NCBI GenBank assembly: GCA_048158365.1
Contig: JBLLNL010000007.1
Direction: 5' to 3' (one strand)
Source: Azoarcus_F sp048158365
Lineage (GTDB): Bacteria > Pseudomonadota > Gammaproteobacteria > Burkholderiales > Rhodocyclaceae
DNA: 64,000 bases
Shown: positions 1-7,378 of the stretch, piece after piece
Layout of the letters: each line of letters opens with the position of its first letter
How positions within the stretch are numbered: position 1 is the stretch's first letter
Notes under the pieces: model-generated
What the model saw: only the letters and a program-made list of their open reading frames with translations
What the model was told of the DNA's origin: nothing
The model's database searches: none
Program-made: the position numbers and the translations under genes

Positions 1-315
1 CGTGGAATCGCGAAGTTCCGCTCGAACATCGTCCATGAAGGGACGCTACTGCCAGCGCTGTCCGATGCCGTCGGGTTTTGCGGCGCACAAGGAGCCCGCG
101 TCATGAATACCGACCTCGTCCTCGTGCTGGTGCTGCTCGTCACCGCGATCATCCTGCTCACGGCGGTGCTGGGCATGTTCATCTCGAACACCGCCACTGC
201 GATCCTGATGGCGCCGGTGGCGCTGGCGGTGGCCGCCCACCTTGGCGCGTCGCCCTATCCGTTCGCGATGATCGTGGCCCTGGCGGCATCGACTGCTGGA
301 ATGGAGCGCCGGTAG
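1..315 (+). pseudogene. Truncated SLC13/DASS-type permease remnant
   Basis: Frame 1 is open from the first base of the window to a stop at 313-315. From about 103 it encodes a hydrophobic segment followed by the motif FISNTATAILMAPVAL, which is characteristic of SLC13 (divalent anion:Na+ symporter) C-terminal helices, and then the segment SPYPFAMIVALAAS. In intact family members this last segment is followed by a conserved MTPVSSPVNT-like loop and further helices. Here the frame instead runs into MERR and stops. The upstream part lies outside the window, so it is unknown whether the 5' half is intact. The C-terminal truncation suggests a non-functional relic, and the neighbouring sequence is also decayed. 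Confidence 0.6.
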
Positions 316-357
316 GCGGTCCGTGAGAACTGGCCCTTGGTGTGCCGGGCGCTCGCG

Positions 358-647
358 TCAGGCGAAGGCGTCAGGGTCCTGCATCCAGACGGGAATGTCG
401 GGCTGGCTGTGCAGTACGCGCCAGACATCGATGTGGTCCGGGCGTTCGACGTAGAGGACGAGGTGGGGGTAGGCCGACAGCGTCCAGGCGCGCAGGCCAG
501 CCGCGCTCGATGCAATCGCTGACGATCCTGATCCTTACGGATAAGGTCGCGAACGTACTCGCTGCTGGTGCTATAGCCCCGTTCGCCCACCTGCTCATCC
601 ACGAATGATTTCAGGCTGTCGGGCAAAGAAATATTCATCGTACTCAT
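358..647 (-). pseudogene. Fused and frameshifted ParD/ParE toxin-antitoxin remnant
   Basis: From 647 leftward the frame starts with MSTMNISLPDSLKSFVDEQV and GYSTSSEYVRDLIRKDQDRQRL, a typical ribbon-helix-helix ParD N-terminus of about 44 residues. It then loses similarity. In another frame of the same strand the next 150 bases encode a typical ParE toxin C-terminus (AWTLSAYPHLVLYVERPD, then VWRVLHSQPDIPVW) ending at a stop at 358-360. The ParD C-terminal half and most of ParE are therefore missing and the two ends are joined out of frame. This reads as a type II toxin-antitoxin module (antitoxin gene first) after an internal deletion. The motifs are seen directly; the single-deletion history is inference. 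Confidence 0.7.
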
Positions 648-960
648 CGAGGCAGACTGGTCGGCTTGGCAAAATTTGGCAAGGCCGCGCGTCGGTCCTC
701 GTCCTGCCGGTCACACGGTAAGACCGCTTCCCCGCAGCGCCGGTGACTGCAACGGGACGGAGGAGACGCCCGTAGACGGTTCGCCACGCCGATGTCGAGT
801 GCGAACGTCGCAATCCGGCCATCACCTGCCGGTGGCGGTTACATCTAAAATTCTCGTACCTGATGGAAGCTTCTCGGCGATGAAGTCGAAGAGACGTCAG
901 TCGCATACCGACACAGAACGGCCAGTCAAATTTCCAATGTCGCGTTGTCGCTTTGGCAGA
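648..960. other. Non-coding stretch, no gene seen
   Basis: No frame on either strand carries a recognisable protein. It lies between the ParD start and the group II intron scrap and may include decayed intron or transposon sequence, but nothing in it could be matched to a family by eye. Confidence 0.5.
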
Positions 961-1014
961 TCAACTTACGGCGGGACTTGCACCCGCAGGAGTGCTCCCA
1001 TGCTGGGCGCACAC
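961..1014 (-). mobile_element. 5' end fragment of a group II (class C-like) intron
   Basis: Read on the minus strand from 1014, the sequence begins GTGTGCGCCCAGCATGGGAG, continues through a short spacer and then GGGTGCAAGTCCCGCCG. This matches the 5' end of bacterial group II introns: a GTGYG start, a GCCCRGCATGGG hairpin strand and a GGGTGNRAGTCCC hairpin. It most resembles class C introns such as the Oceanobacillus one, which starts GUGUGCCCGGCAUGGG. The first intron base falls one base after the T-tract of the terminator at 1016-1038, and class C introns characteristically insert just downstream of intrinsic terminators. No reverse transcriptase ORF and no domain V were seen downstream, so only a scrap of domain I remains. 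The left boundary is approximate. Confidence 0.62.
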
Positions 1015-1015
1015 G

Positions 1016-1038
1016 AAAAACGGCACCCGAAGGTGCCG
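1016..1038 (-). terminator. Intrinsic terminator of the PEP-CTERM gene
   Basis: On the minus strand the sequence is CGGCACC-TTCG-GGTGCCG followed by TTTTT. This is a perfect 7-bp stem with a stable UUCG tetraloop and a T-tract, 19 bases past the stop of the PEP-CTERM gene. Confidence 0.9.
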
Positions 1039-1057
1039 CCATTGCGATTTGATGATA

Positions 1058-1741
1058 TCAGACCGATTTACGACGGCGCGCTGCTGCTAGGCCAGCAAAG
1101 CCAAGGCCAATGAGAGCAATGGAGCCGGGTTCTGGCACATTCAAACTGCTCTGGGCTAATACCAAATTATCAACCGACGGCCACAGGAAGCCGCTGTCGG
1201 GTTGCACTGACCGGATAGCTAGTTCGGTGATTGAACCGTCCGACAACACGCCACGGAAACTGGTCAACTCCGCCGCAGAAATGGTCAGGGTCAACGATGC
1301 ACCTAGGGAATCGGCGAACGTTAGCTCAATGTCCCCAACGGCAAAGAGGCCGGAAAAGTTGTTGCCAAAGAAATTGCCGCCGATAGCATTGATCGACGGC
1401 GAGAAGCCATTAATGGTAATGGTGTTGGTAGCCTCGTTAGTCGTCAGAAAAGGGTTTTCCGACGAGCCACCTTTAACAAAACCAATAGAACTACCAAAAA
1501 AACTAGTATTAGGGGTACTAGCCGTGTAGTTGTAAATCTCTCCCGACTGCGTATTTCGATTTATCGGTGATCTTAGAAAGTTCGGCAATCCGCTGTACAG
1601 GTCAGTGCCTTGCAGGGTCGTACTGGCGTTGAATGCGCTCAGGCTCGTGAAGGTATTGATGAACGCGGCGTGCGAAGCACTAGCACAGAGAAACAGTGCG
1701 GCAACCGCCAAGGGTTTGAAAGAGGATTTGTAGGTAAACAT
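1058..1741 (-). CDS. PEP-CTERM sorting-domain exported protein
   Basis: A 227-residue protein. Residues 1-25 form a signal peptide (basic start, then LAVAALFLCASASHA). The middle is a Ser/Thr/Asn/Gly-rich region without a recognised catalytic domain. Residues about 201-227 are a PEP-CTERM anchor: VPEP motif, a hydrophobic helix (IALIGLGFAGLAA) and an Arg-rich tail. Proteins of this class are exported by Sec and cleaved at PEP by an exosortase, usually in exopolysaccharide-producing bacteria. No exosortase is in the window. A purine-rich AAGGGAAA lies just upstream of the ATG. The gene has its own sigma-54-like promoter (1820-1835) and its own terminator (1016-1038). Its more A/T-rich and Ser/Thr/Asn-rich composition stands out from its neighbours, as is common for this class. 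The specific role is unknown. Confidence 0.88.
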   Translation of the reverse strand: MFTYKSSFKPLAVAALFLCASASHAAFINTFTSLSAFNASTTLQGTDLYSGLPNFLRSPINRNTQSGEIYNYTASTPNTSFFGSSIGFVKGGSSENPFLTTNEATNTITINGFSPSINAIGGNFFGNNFSGLFAVGDIELTFADSLGASLTLTISAAELTSFRGVLSDGSITELAIRSVQPDSGFLWPSVDNLVLAQSSLNVPEPGSIALIGLGFAGLAAARRRKSV

Positions 1742-1819
1742 CGATTTCCCTTTTTTAGAGTGATGGCGAACAAAAGCAGGGTTGAATTGAACCGAACGAC
1801 GGCACTGTCTTGCGTCTAA

Positions 1820-1835
1820 AGCACGTTTCGCACCA
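1820..1835 (-). promoter_or_regulatory. Sigma-54 type -24/-12 promoter of the PEP-CTERM gene
   Basis: The minus strand reads TGGTGCGAAACGTGCT, compared with the RpoN consensus TGGCACG-N4-TTGCW. The invariant GG and GC are present with the correct 10-base spacing. A start about 12 bases beyond the GC gives a leader of about 70 bases. PEP-CTERM genes in floc-forming Betaproteobacteria are known to be RpoN-dependent, and rpoN lies in this window (27241-28671). Confidence 0.55.
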
Positions 1836-2256
1836 AAATGGTTAAATATTTAATAAGCCATTGATAAAAATGATTAATTTTCTGGTCGCTAACTAGTAAT
1901 CGTGCATATCAATGTCGAAACACCTGGTTCAGTGTAAAAAAATCCGACACTTAAATGCCCGAGAATTGATACTGAAATTCAACTGTGGCAAATCACGACG
2001 CTGACGGATCGGTGTGAAACGCTATGCCCACCTCACAATCTACGGTCTGAATTACTAGGGCGGCTTTCGCAGACTACCAACCACCGAGATGAAAATCTCC
2101 CGCACGGACTGAAAGCCGTTAATGGCGGAGTGGGTGCGGTGGCGAACGGCAGCTTCCTGGAAGCGATACTCACGGGAGACCCTTCTCGCTGATCGGCAGC
2201 TTTGCGGTGATTTCTATGACTGCTGAGGGTCGTAAGCTGTCTTTGGCCTTTGCGAG
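1836..2256. other. Intergenic region without a recognised gene
   Basis: The part from 1836 to about 1995 is A/T-rich and probably belongs to the regulatory region of the PEP-CTERM gene, where an enhancer-binding protein site would be expected. The part from 1996 to 2256 is more GC-rich and contains no convincing ORF or RNA. It may be decayed sequence. Confidence 0.5.
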
Positions 2257-3039
2257 TCACAGCCTGAAGTCGTAGTCGACGGTCAGCGGAGCGTGATCGC
2301 TGAAGCGCTCGGTCTTGTAGATGTCCGCGCGGGTCGCACTGGCGGCGATGGCCGGGGTCGCCAGCTGATAGTCCAGCCGCCAGCCGACGTTCTTCGCCCA
2401 GGCCTGGCCGCGGTTGGACCACCATGTGTAGCATTCGTCGGTGGCGTCCGGGTGCAGGCGGCGGTAGACGTCCACCCAGCCGAGCTCGGCTATGACCCGG
2501 CCGAGCCATGCGCGTTCTTCAGGCAGGAAGCCGGAGTTCTTCTGGTTGCTCTTCCAGTTCTTCAGGTCGATCTGCTGGTGCGCGATGTTCCAGTCGCCGC
2601 ACAGGATCACCTCGCGGCCGCGCGCGGCGAGTTCGGCCAGATGGGCATAGAAGATGTCCATGAAGCGGAACTTGGCGTCCTGGCGGATCTCGCCGCTGGA
2701 GCCGGAGGGCAGATACACCGAGATGATGCTCAGATTGTCGACGATGACTTCGATGTAGCGGCCCTCCGCATCGAATTCGGCGTTGCCCAGCCCCTCGATG
2801 ATCTGGTCGGGCTGGCGCCGCGTGTAGATGCCGACGCCGCTGTAGCCCTTCTTCTCGGCGTAGTGGAAGTAGCCGAAGTGGTCGGGCGGGTTCAGCATGT
2901 CGGCGCTCATGTCTGGGGCCTGAGCCTTGAGCTCCTGGAGGCACACGAAGTCGGCGTGCTGGGCCGGCAACCATTCGAAAAACCCCTTTCTGGCGGCCGA
3001 GCGGATGCCGTTGAGGTTGGCGGTGATGACGCGTAACAT
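2257..3039 (-). CDS. xthA: Exodeoxyribonuclease III
   Basis: A 260-residue enzyme of the Mg2+-dependent exonuclease/endonuclease/phosphatase family. It acts as AP endonuclease and 3'-5' exonuclease in base-excision repair. Visible motifs are the N-terminal ITANLNGIRSA, LQELK with the metal-binding Glu at residue 36, YLPSG (109-113), GDWNIAH with Asp149/Asn151, RLDYQL (Asp223), and the C-terminal SDHAPL with the catalytic Asp248-His249 pair. Length matches the family (about 255-270). It is divergent from pyrE, with 30 bases between the two starts, an arrangement frequent in Betaproteobacteria. All catalytic residues are present. Confidence 0.96.
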   Translation of the reverse strand: MLRVITANLNGIRSAARKGFFEWLPAQHADFVCLQELKAQAPDMSADMLNPPDHFGYFHYAEKKGYSGVGIYTRRQPDQIIEGLGNAEFDAEGRYIEVIVDNLSIISVYLPSGSSGEIRQDAKFRFMDIFYAHLAELAARGREVILCGDWNIAHQQIDLKNWKSNQKNSGFLPEERAWLGRVIAELGWVDVYRRLHPDATDECYTWWSNRGQAWAKNVGWRLDYQLATPAIAASATRADIYKTERFSDHAPLTVDYDFRL

Positions 3040-3069
3040 TCGCAGACTTGTTCCTTCCGTTCGTCGAAT

Positions 3070-3714
3070 ATGGATTCTAGCCGTGATTTCATCGAGCTCG
3101 CCCGCAACAAGGGCGTGCTGCGTTTCGGTTCCTTCATCACCAAGGCGGGGCGGGATTCACCTTATTTCTTCAACGCGGGGTTGTTCGACGACGGTGCGTC
3201 CTTTCGCGCGTTGTGTGGTTTCTATGCGGAAACGATGCGGCGCTCCGGGCTCGACTACGACATGCTGTTCGGGCCGGCCTACAAGGGCATCCCGCTGGTC
3301 GCCGGCGTCGCGATCCGCCTGGCCGAGACCGGCGAGAACCGCCCGTTCTGTTTCAACCGCAAGGAAGTGAAGGACCATGGCGAGGGCGGCACGCTCATCG
3401 GCGCGCCGCTGGCCGGCAGGGTGCTGATCCTCGACGACGTGATCTCGGCCGGGACCTCGGTGAGGGAGTCGGTCGACATCATCCGCGCGGCCGGTGCCGA
3501 GCCGGCCGGAGTCGTCATCGCGCTCGACCGCATGGAGCGGGGCAAGGGTACGCTGTCGGCCGTGCAGGAGGTGCGCGAGACCTTCGGCATCCCGGTGATT
3601 GCGGTGGCCACGCTGATCGACCTGATCGACTATCTTTCGGACAGCCCGGAGCTGGCCGCCAACCTCCATACCGTGAAGGCCTATCGTGATACCTACGGCA
3701 TTGCTGCGCACTAG
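3070..3714 (+). CDS. pyrE: Orotate phosphoribosyltransferase
   Basis: A 214-residue enzyme that converts orotate plus PRPP to orotidine 5'-monophosphate in pyrimidine synthesis. The PRPP-binding motif VLILDDVISAGTS is at 118-130, with the acidic pair Asp122/Asp123. The flexible catalytic loop KEVKDHGEGG is at 98-107. The N-terminal KAGRDSPYFFNAG segment is typical. Length equals the E. coli enzyme (213). Its 3' end overlaps the next gene by 29 bases, suggesting translational coupling. Confidence 0.97.
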   Translation: MDSSRDFIELARNKGVLRFGSFITKAGRDSPYFFNAGLFDDGASFRALCGFYAETMRRSGLDYDMLFGPAYKGIPLVAGVAIRLAETGENRPFCFNRKEVKDHGEGGTLIGAPLAGRVLILDDVISAGTSVRESVDIIRAAGAEPAGVVIALDRMERGKGTLSAVQEVRETFGIPVIAVATLIDLIDYLSDSPELAANLHTVKAYRDTYGIAAH

Positions 3715-4342
3715 TCTCATCCTGACCGCGTTTGCGGCCACCTTGCTGAGTTCCGCGGCGATCGCGCAGGGGCAGGTGCAACGATCGATCTACTGTTGCG
3801 ACGACGATCGCGGACGGCCGGTGTGCGGCGACGTGTTGCCGGCAGCCTGCTACGGCAAGGCCTATCGTGAGATTTCTCCGCAGGGGGTGTTGCGTCGCCA
3901 TGTCGCCGCCCCGCCCACCGCCGAGGAGATCGCGCGTCGCGATGCGGAGGAGCGTCGCCGCCGCGAGGAGGAGGCCCGCCTGGAGGTCCAGCGCCGGCTC
4001 GACCGGGCCTTGCTCGAGACTTACCTGAGTCTGGACGACATCGACTCGCGCGAGGCGCGCGAGCTCGCGGAGATCGAGCGCGGGATCGCACCGCTGCGCG
4101 AACGCGAGACCGAACTGATCGAGCAGCGCGCGCGCTACGAGCGGGAGGCAGAGTTCTACCAGGGGCGCGATCTGCCGCGCGAGATCGAGTCGGGGCTGCG
4201 CATCATCGAGACCGAGCGCAATGCCAATGTGAAGATGATCGAGGCACGCGAGGCCGAAATGGACGCGGTGCGCGTGCGCTATGCGGCCGACCGGCGCCGC
4301 TACGCGGAATTGATCGCGTCGGGCGAGGGCCACCGCCAGTAG
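3686..4342 (+). CDS. Secreted coiled-coil protein with Cys-rich N-terminal motif (DUF4124-like)
   Basis: A 218-residue protein from a GTG start overlapping pyrE; a TTG at 3701 is an alternative. Residues 1 to about 27 are a signal peptide ending ASAAIAQG-like. A short module with four cysteines follows (YCCDDDRGRPVCG, then ACYGKAYREISP), reminiscent of the DUF4124 family. From about residue 75 to the end it is highly charged and predicted coiled coil (ERRRREEEARLEVQRRLDR). It is probably periplasmic. A similar small exported protein often follows pyrE in Betaproteobacteria, but no function is known to me. The domain assignment is tentative. Confidence 0.7.
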   Translation: MIPTALLRTSLILTAFAATLLSSAAIAQGQVQRSIYCCDDDRGRPVCGDVLPAACYGKAYREISPQGVLRRHVAAPPTAEEIARRDAEERRRREEEARLEVQRRLDRALLETYLSLDDIDSREARELAEIERGIAPLRERETELIEQRARYEREAEFYQGRDLPREIESGLRIIETERNANVKMIEAREAEMDAVRVRYAADRRRYAELIASGEGHRQ

Positions 4343-4460
4343 CCTTGCGGATTGCGACGGCTGCCGGGCGATGTGCCGGACGGGAAATCGCTACGCCGCA
4401 TCGTGACCCCGTGACCCACCCGTGTCGATCCGCACACGAACGCCTGGTGCAGGAGGCCAC

Positions 4461-6542
4461 ATGAATCCGAACGACGCGCGCACCGTCCATGCGGCCTGTC
4501 CGCACGACTGCCCGGACACCTGCGCGATGCAGGTCACGGTCGAGGACGGCCGGGCGGTGAAGCTCCGCGGCGTGTCCGATCACCCCTTCACGCATGGCGC
4601 GTTGTGCACCAAGGTCGCCCACTACCTCGAGCGGGTGTATTCGGACCAGCGGCTGCTGCACCCGATGAAGCGGGTCGGTCGCAAGGGCGAGGGTCGCTTC
4701 GAGCGGATCTCGTGGGACGAGGCGCTGGACACGATCGCGGCGCGCTTCGGCGGAATCGCGGCCAGGGACCCGCGCGCGATCCTGCCCTACAGCTATGGCG
4801 GCACGCTGGGGCTGGTGCAGGGCGCCAGCATGGACATGCGTTTCTTTCATCGCCTGGGCGCGTCGCTGCTGGATCGGACGATCTGTGCGACGGCCGGCAC
4901 TGCGGGCTGGAAGGCGACCATAGGCAAGTCGATCGGCATGGATCCGGAGGCGATCGTCGATTCGCGCCTGATCCTGATCTGGGGCGGGAATCCGGTCGTG
5001 TCCAATCTGCACGGGTGGCGCTTCATGCAGGAGGCGAAGCGGCGCGGCGCGCGCCTCGTCTGCATCGATCCGCGACGCACCGAGACCGCCGACAAATGCG
5101 ACCTGCACCTCGCGCCGTGGCCGGGTACCGATACCGCGCTGGCGCTGGCGATGATGCATGTGCTCATCGACGAGGACCTGCTCGACCACGACTACATCGG
5201 CCGATACACGCTGGGCTTCGACGCGCTGGCCGAGCGGGTCCGCAGCTGTTCGCCGGATTGGGCGGCGCCATTGACCGGATTGTCGGCCGACGTCATCCGT
5301 ACGCTCGCGCGCGACTACGGGCGCGAGAAGCGCTCGGCGATCCGGCTCAACTATGGCCTGAATCGCTGCCGCGGGGGCGGCATGGCGGTGCGCAACATCG
5401 CGTGCCTGCCGGCCCTGACCGGGGCGTGGCGGCACCCGGCCGGCGGCGCACTGCTGTCGACATCGGGCAACTTCCCGCTCGATCAGCGCGCACTGGAGCG
5501 GCCCGACCTGTATCCGGACCCACGGCGTTTTCCGCCGCGCACGATCAACATGGCACAGATCGGCGAAGCGCTGCTCGGCGCCGACGACCCGAGGCTGGAG
5601 GCGATCTACGTCTACAACAGCAACCCGGTCGCGATCGCGCCCGACAGCCGGCGGGTGCGTGCGGGGTTTGCGCGCGAGGATCTGTTCTGCGTCGTGCATG
5701 AGCTGTTCCAGACCGACACCGCCGACTACGCCGACATCGTGCTGCCCGCCACCAGTCAGCTCGAACACCGCGACGTGCACAAGGCCTACGGTCACTTCTA
5801 CGCGATCGACAACCAGCCCGCGATCGCGCCGCTGGGCGAGGCGAAGCCGAACAGCGAGGTGTTCCGCCTGCTCGCAGCCCGCATGGGTTTCGACGACGCG
5901 CCCCTGCAGGATTCGGACGACGCGATCGTTGCGGCCGTGTTCAATCGCCGCGACGACAGGACGCTCGGACTCAAGCCGGAACTGCTGGCGTCGCAGGGCT
6001 GGGCCAGGCTCAACCTGCCGCGACCGTTCGCGCCGTTCGCGAAGGGTGGTTTTTACACGCCGTCCGGCAAGTGCGAGTTCTTCAGCGCCGCGCTGCAGGC
6101 GCAAGGACTGGATCCGCTGCCGGCCTGGGTGCCGCCGCTGGAGTCCCCGGTCAGCAATCCCGGCCAGGCGAATCCTTATCCGTTGGCCTTTCTGTCGCCC
6201 CCGGCGCGCAACTTCCTGAACACCAGCTTCGCGAACATGCCGCGCTTCCTCGAGCAGGAGGGCGGTCCCAGGCTGGAGATCCATCCGGATGACGCGGCTG
6301 GACGTGGCATCGCCGATGGCGACCGGGTGCGCATCTTCAACGACCGGGGGGCATTCCATGCGCGGGCGGTCATCACCGACAGGGTGCGTGCCGGTCTGGC
6401 GGTGAGCCCGTCGATCTGGTGGCAGAAACTGTCGGGCGACGGCGAGAACGCCAATGCGGTGACCTCGTCGGCGTTGACCGACATGGGCGGTGGACCGGTG
6501 CTGTACGACTGCCTGGTCGAGGTCGAGAAGGCTGCCGCATGA
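4461..6542 (+). CDS. Molybdopterin-dependent oxidoreductase with N-terminal [4Fe-4S]
   Basis: A 693-residue protein of the DMSO reductase superfamily. The start at 4461 is chosen because AGGAGG lies 4 bases upstream; an upstream in-frame GTG would add 13 residues. Cysteines 13, 17, 21 and 49 (CPHDCPDTC ... LCTK) form the N-terminal Fe4S4 domain, followed by the large bis-MGD-binding domain and a C-terminal molydopterin-dinucleotide-binding domain (from about 570). No Tat or Sec signal is seen, so it is probably cytoplasmic. The electron partner and substrate cannot be read from sequence: no gene for an Fe-S subunit or membrane anchor is adjacent. The stop overlaps the start of the sirtuin gene (ATGA), implying coupled translation. 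Confidence 0.88.
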   Translation: MNPNDARTVHAACPHDCPDTCAMQVTVEDGRAVKLRGVSDHPFTHGALCTKVAHYLERVYSDQRLLHPMKRVGRKGEGRFERISWDEALDTIAARFGGIAARDPRAILPYSYGGTLGLVQGASMDMRFFHRLGASLLDRTICATAGTAGWKATIGKSIGMDPEAIVDSRLILIWGGNPVVSNLHGWRFMQEAKRRGARLVCIDPRRTETADKCDLHLAPWPGTDTALALAMMHVLIDEDLLDHDYIGRYTLGFDALAERVRSCSPDWAAPLTGLSADVIRTLARDYGREKRSAIRLNYGLNRCRGGGMAVRNIACLPALTGAWRHPAGGALLSTSGNFPLDQRALERPDLYPDPRRFPPRTINMAQIGEALLGADDPRLEAIYVYNSNPVAIAPDSRRVRAGFAREDLFCVVHELFQTDTADYADIVLPATSQLEHRDVHKAYGHFYAIDNQPAIAPLGEAKPNSEVFRLLAARMGFDDAPLQDSDDAIVAAVFNRRDDRTLGLKPELLASQGWARLNLPRPFAPFAKGGFYTPSGKCEFFSAALQAQGLDPLPAWVPPLESPVSNPGQANPYPLAFLSPPARNFLNTSFANMPRFLEQEGGPRLEIHPDDAAGRGIADGDRVRIFNDRGAFHARAVITDRVRAGLAVSPSIWWQKLSGDGENANAVTSSALTDMGGGPVLYDCLVEVEKAAA

Positions 6543-7315
6543 ACCCGGTTCTCGATGAGGTCGCGCGGCTGATGGGGGCGGCCGAGCGGATACTGTTCAT
6601 CACCGGGGCCGGCATCTCTGCCGATTCCGGCCTGCCCACCTATCGTGGCATCGGCGGGCTGTATCACGAGCGCCTGACCGACGACGGCCTGACCATCGAG
6701 GAGGCGCTGTCCGGGGCGATGATGGTCGCGCGGCCGGATGTCGCGTGGAAGTACATCGCCGAGATCGAGGCCAACTGTCGTGGCGCCCAGCCGAATGCGG
6801 CGCACCTCGCAATCGCGGCGCTGGAGCAGATGCGTCCCGGCGTGTGCGTGCTGACCCAGAACGTCGATGGCCTGCATGCCGAGGCCGGCTCACGCAACCT
6901 GATCGAGATCCACGGCACGGTGCACCGCCTGCGCTGCACCGAATGTCCGCATTCACGGCGGGTGCCGGATTTTTCCGGCATGCGGATTCCGCCCGAGTGC
7001 CCGATCTGCGGCGGCGTGCTGCGGCCCGATGTGGTGCTGTTCGGCGAGATGCTGCCCGAGCGCGAGATCCAGCGGCTCGAGGCGGTACTGTCCGGCGGCG
7101 TCGATCTGGTCGTGACGATCGGCACGACCAGCGTCTTCCCTTACATCGCCGGCCCGGTGTGGTGGGCGCGCGAGGCCGGCGTGCCGACGGTCGAGATCAA
7201 CCCGGGTGACACCGAGGTCAGCCACCTGGTCCGACATCGGCTCCGCGCCGGCGCGGCCGAAACGATGGCCGCGCTGTGGGAGCGGCTCCAGCCCGATATG
7301 CCGCTCGGACTGTAG
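6539..7315 (+). CDS. NAD-dependent protein deacylase, Sir2 family
   Basis: A 258-residue sirtuin. The NAD-binding motif GAGISADSGLPTYRG starts at 23, TQNVDGLH is at 106-113, the catalytic His is at 125 (EIHGT), and zinc-binding Cys are at 133, 136, 154 and 157. These residues support an active NAD+-dependent lysine deacylase. The ATG overlaps the stop of the molybdopterin oxidoreductase by 4 bases, so the two are co-expressed. The Ala-Asp-Ser-Gly form of the first motif resembles bacterial CobB-like members, but the acyl preference cannot be judged. It ends near a hairpin shared with the convergent pirin gene. Confidence 0.94.
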   Translation: MNPVLDEVARLMGAAERILFITGAGISADSGLPTYRGIGGLYHERLTDDGLTIEEALSGAMMVARPDVAWKYIAEIEANCRGAQPNAAHLAIAALEQMRPGVCVLTQNVDGLHAEAGSRNLIEIHGTVHRLRCTECPHSRRVPDFSGMRIPPECPICGGVLRPDVVLFGEMLPEREIQRLEAVLSGGVDLVVTIGTTSVFPYIAGPVWWAREAGVPTVEINPGDTEVSHLVRHRLRAGAAETMAALWERLQPDMPLGL

Positions 7316-7359
7316 GCAACTGTCGCGCGTGGCACAGCGTGATGCCGTCGGCCGGCAAT

Positions 7360-7377
7360 GCCGCCGGTCAAGGCGGC
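7360..7377. terminator. Hairpin between convergent sirtuin and pirin genes
   Basis: GCCGCC-GGTCAA-GGCGGC, a perfect 6-bp GC stem between two stop codons. There is no T-tract, so intrinsic termination is uncertain. Confidence 0.3.
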
Positions 7378-7378
7378 G

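Noticed and set aside
2033..2256. A small gene between xthA and the PEP-CTERM upstream region
   Set aside because: Frames here are only continuations of shadows of xthA and have no start with a ribosome site or family similarity.
4203..6359. 718-codon open frame antisense to the molybdopterin oxidoreductase
   Set aside because: The product is Arg/His/Val-rich without any family motif, and the opposite strand encodes a clear enzyme. Long antisense frames are expected in GC-rich coding DNA.
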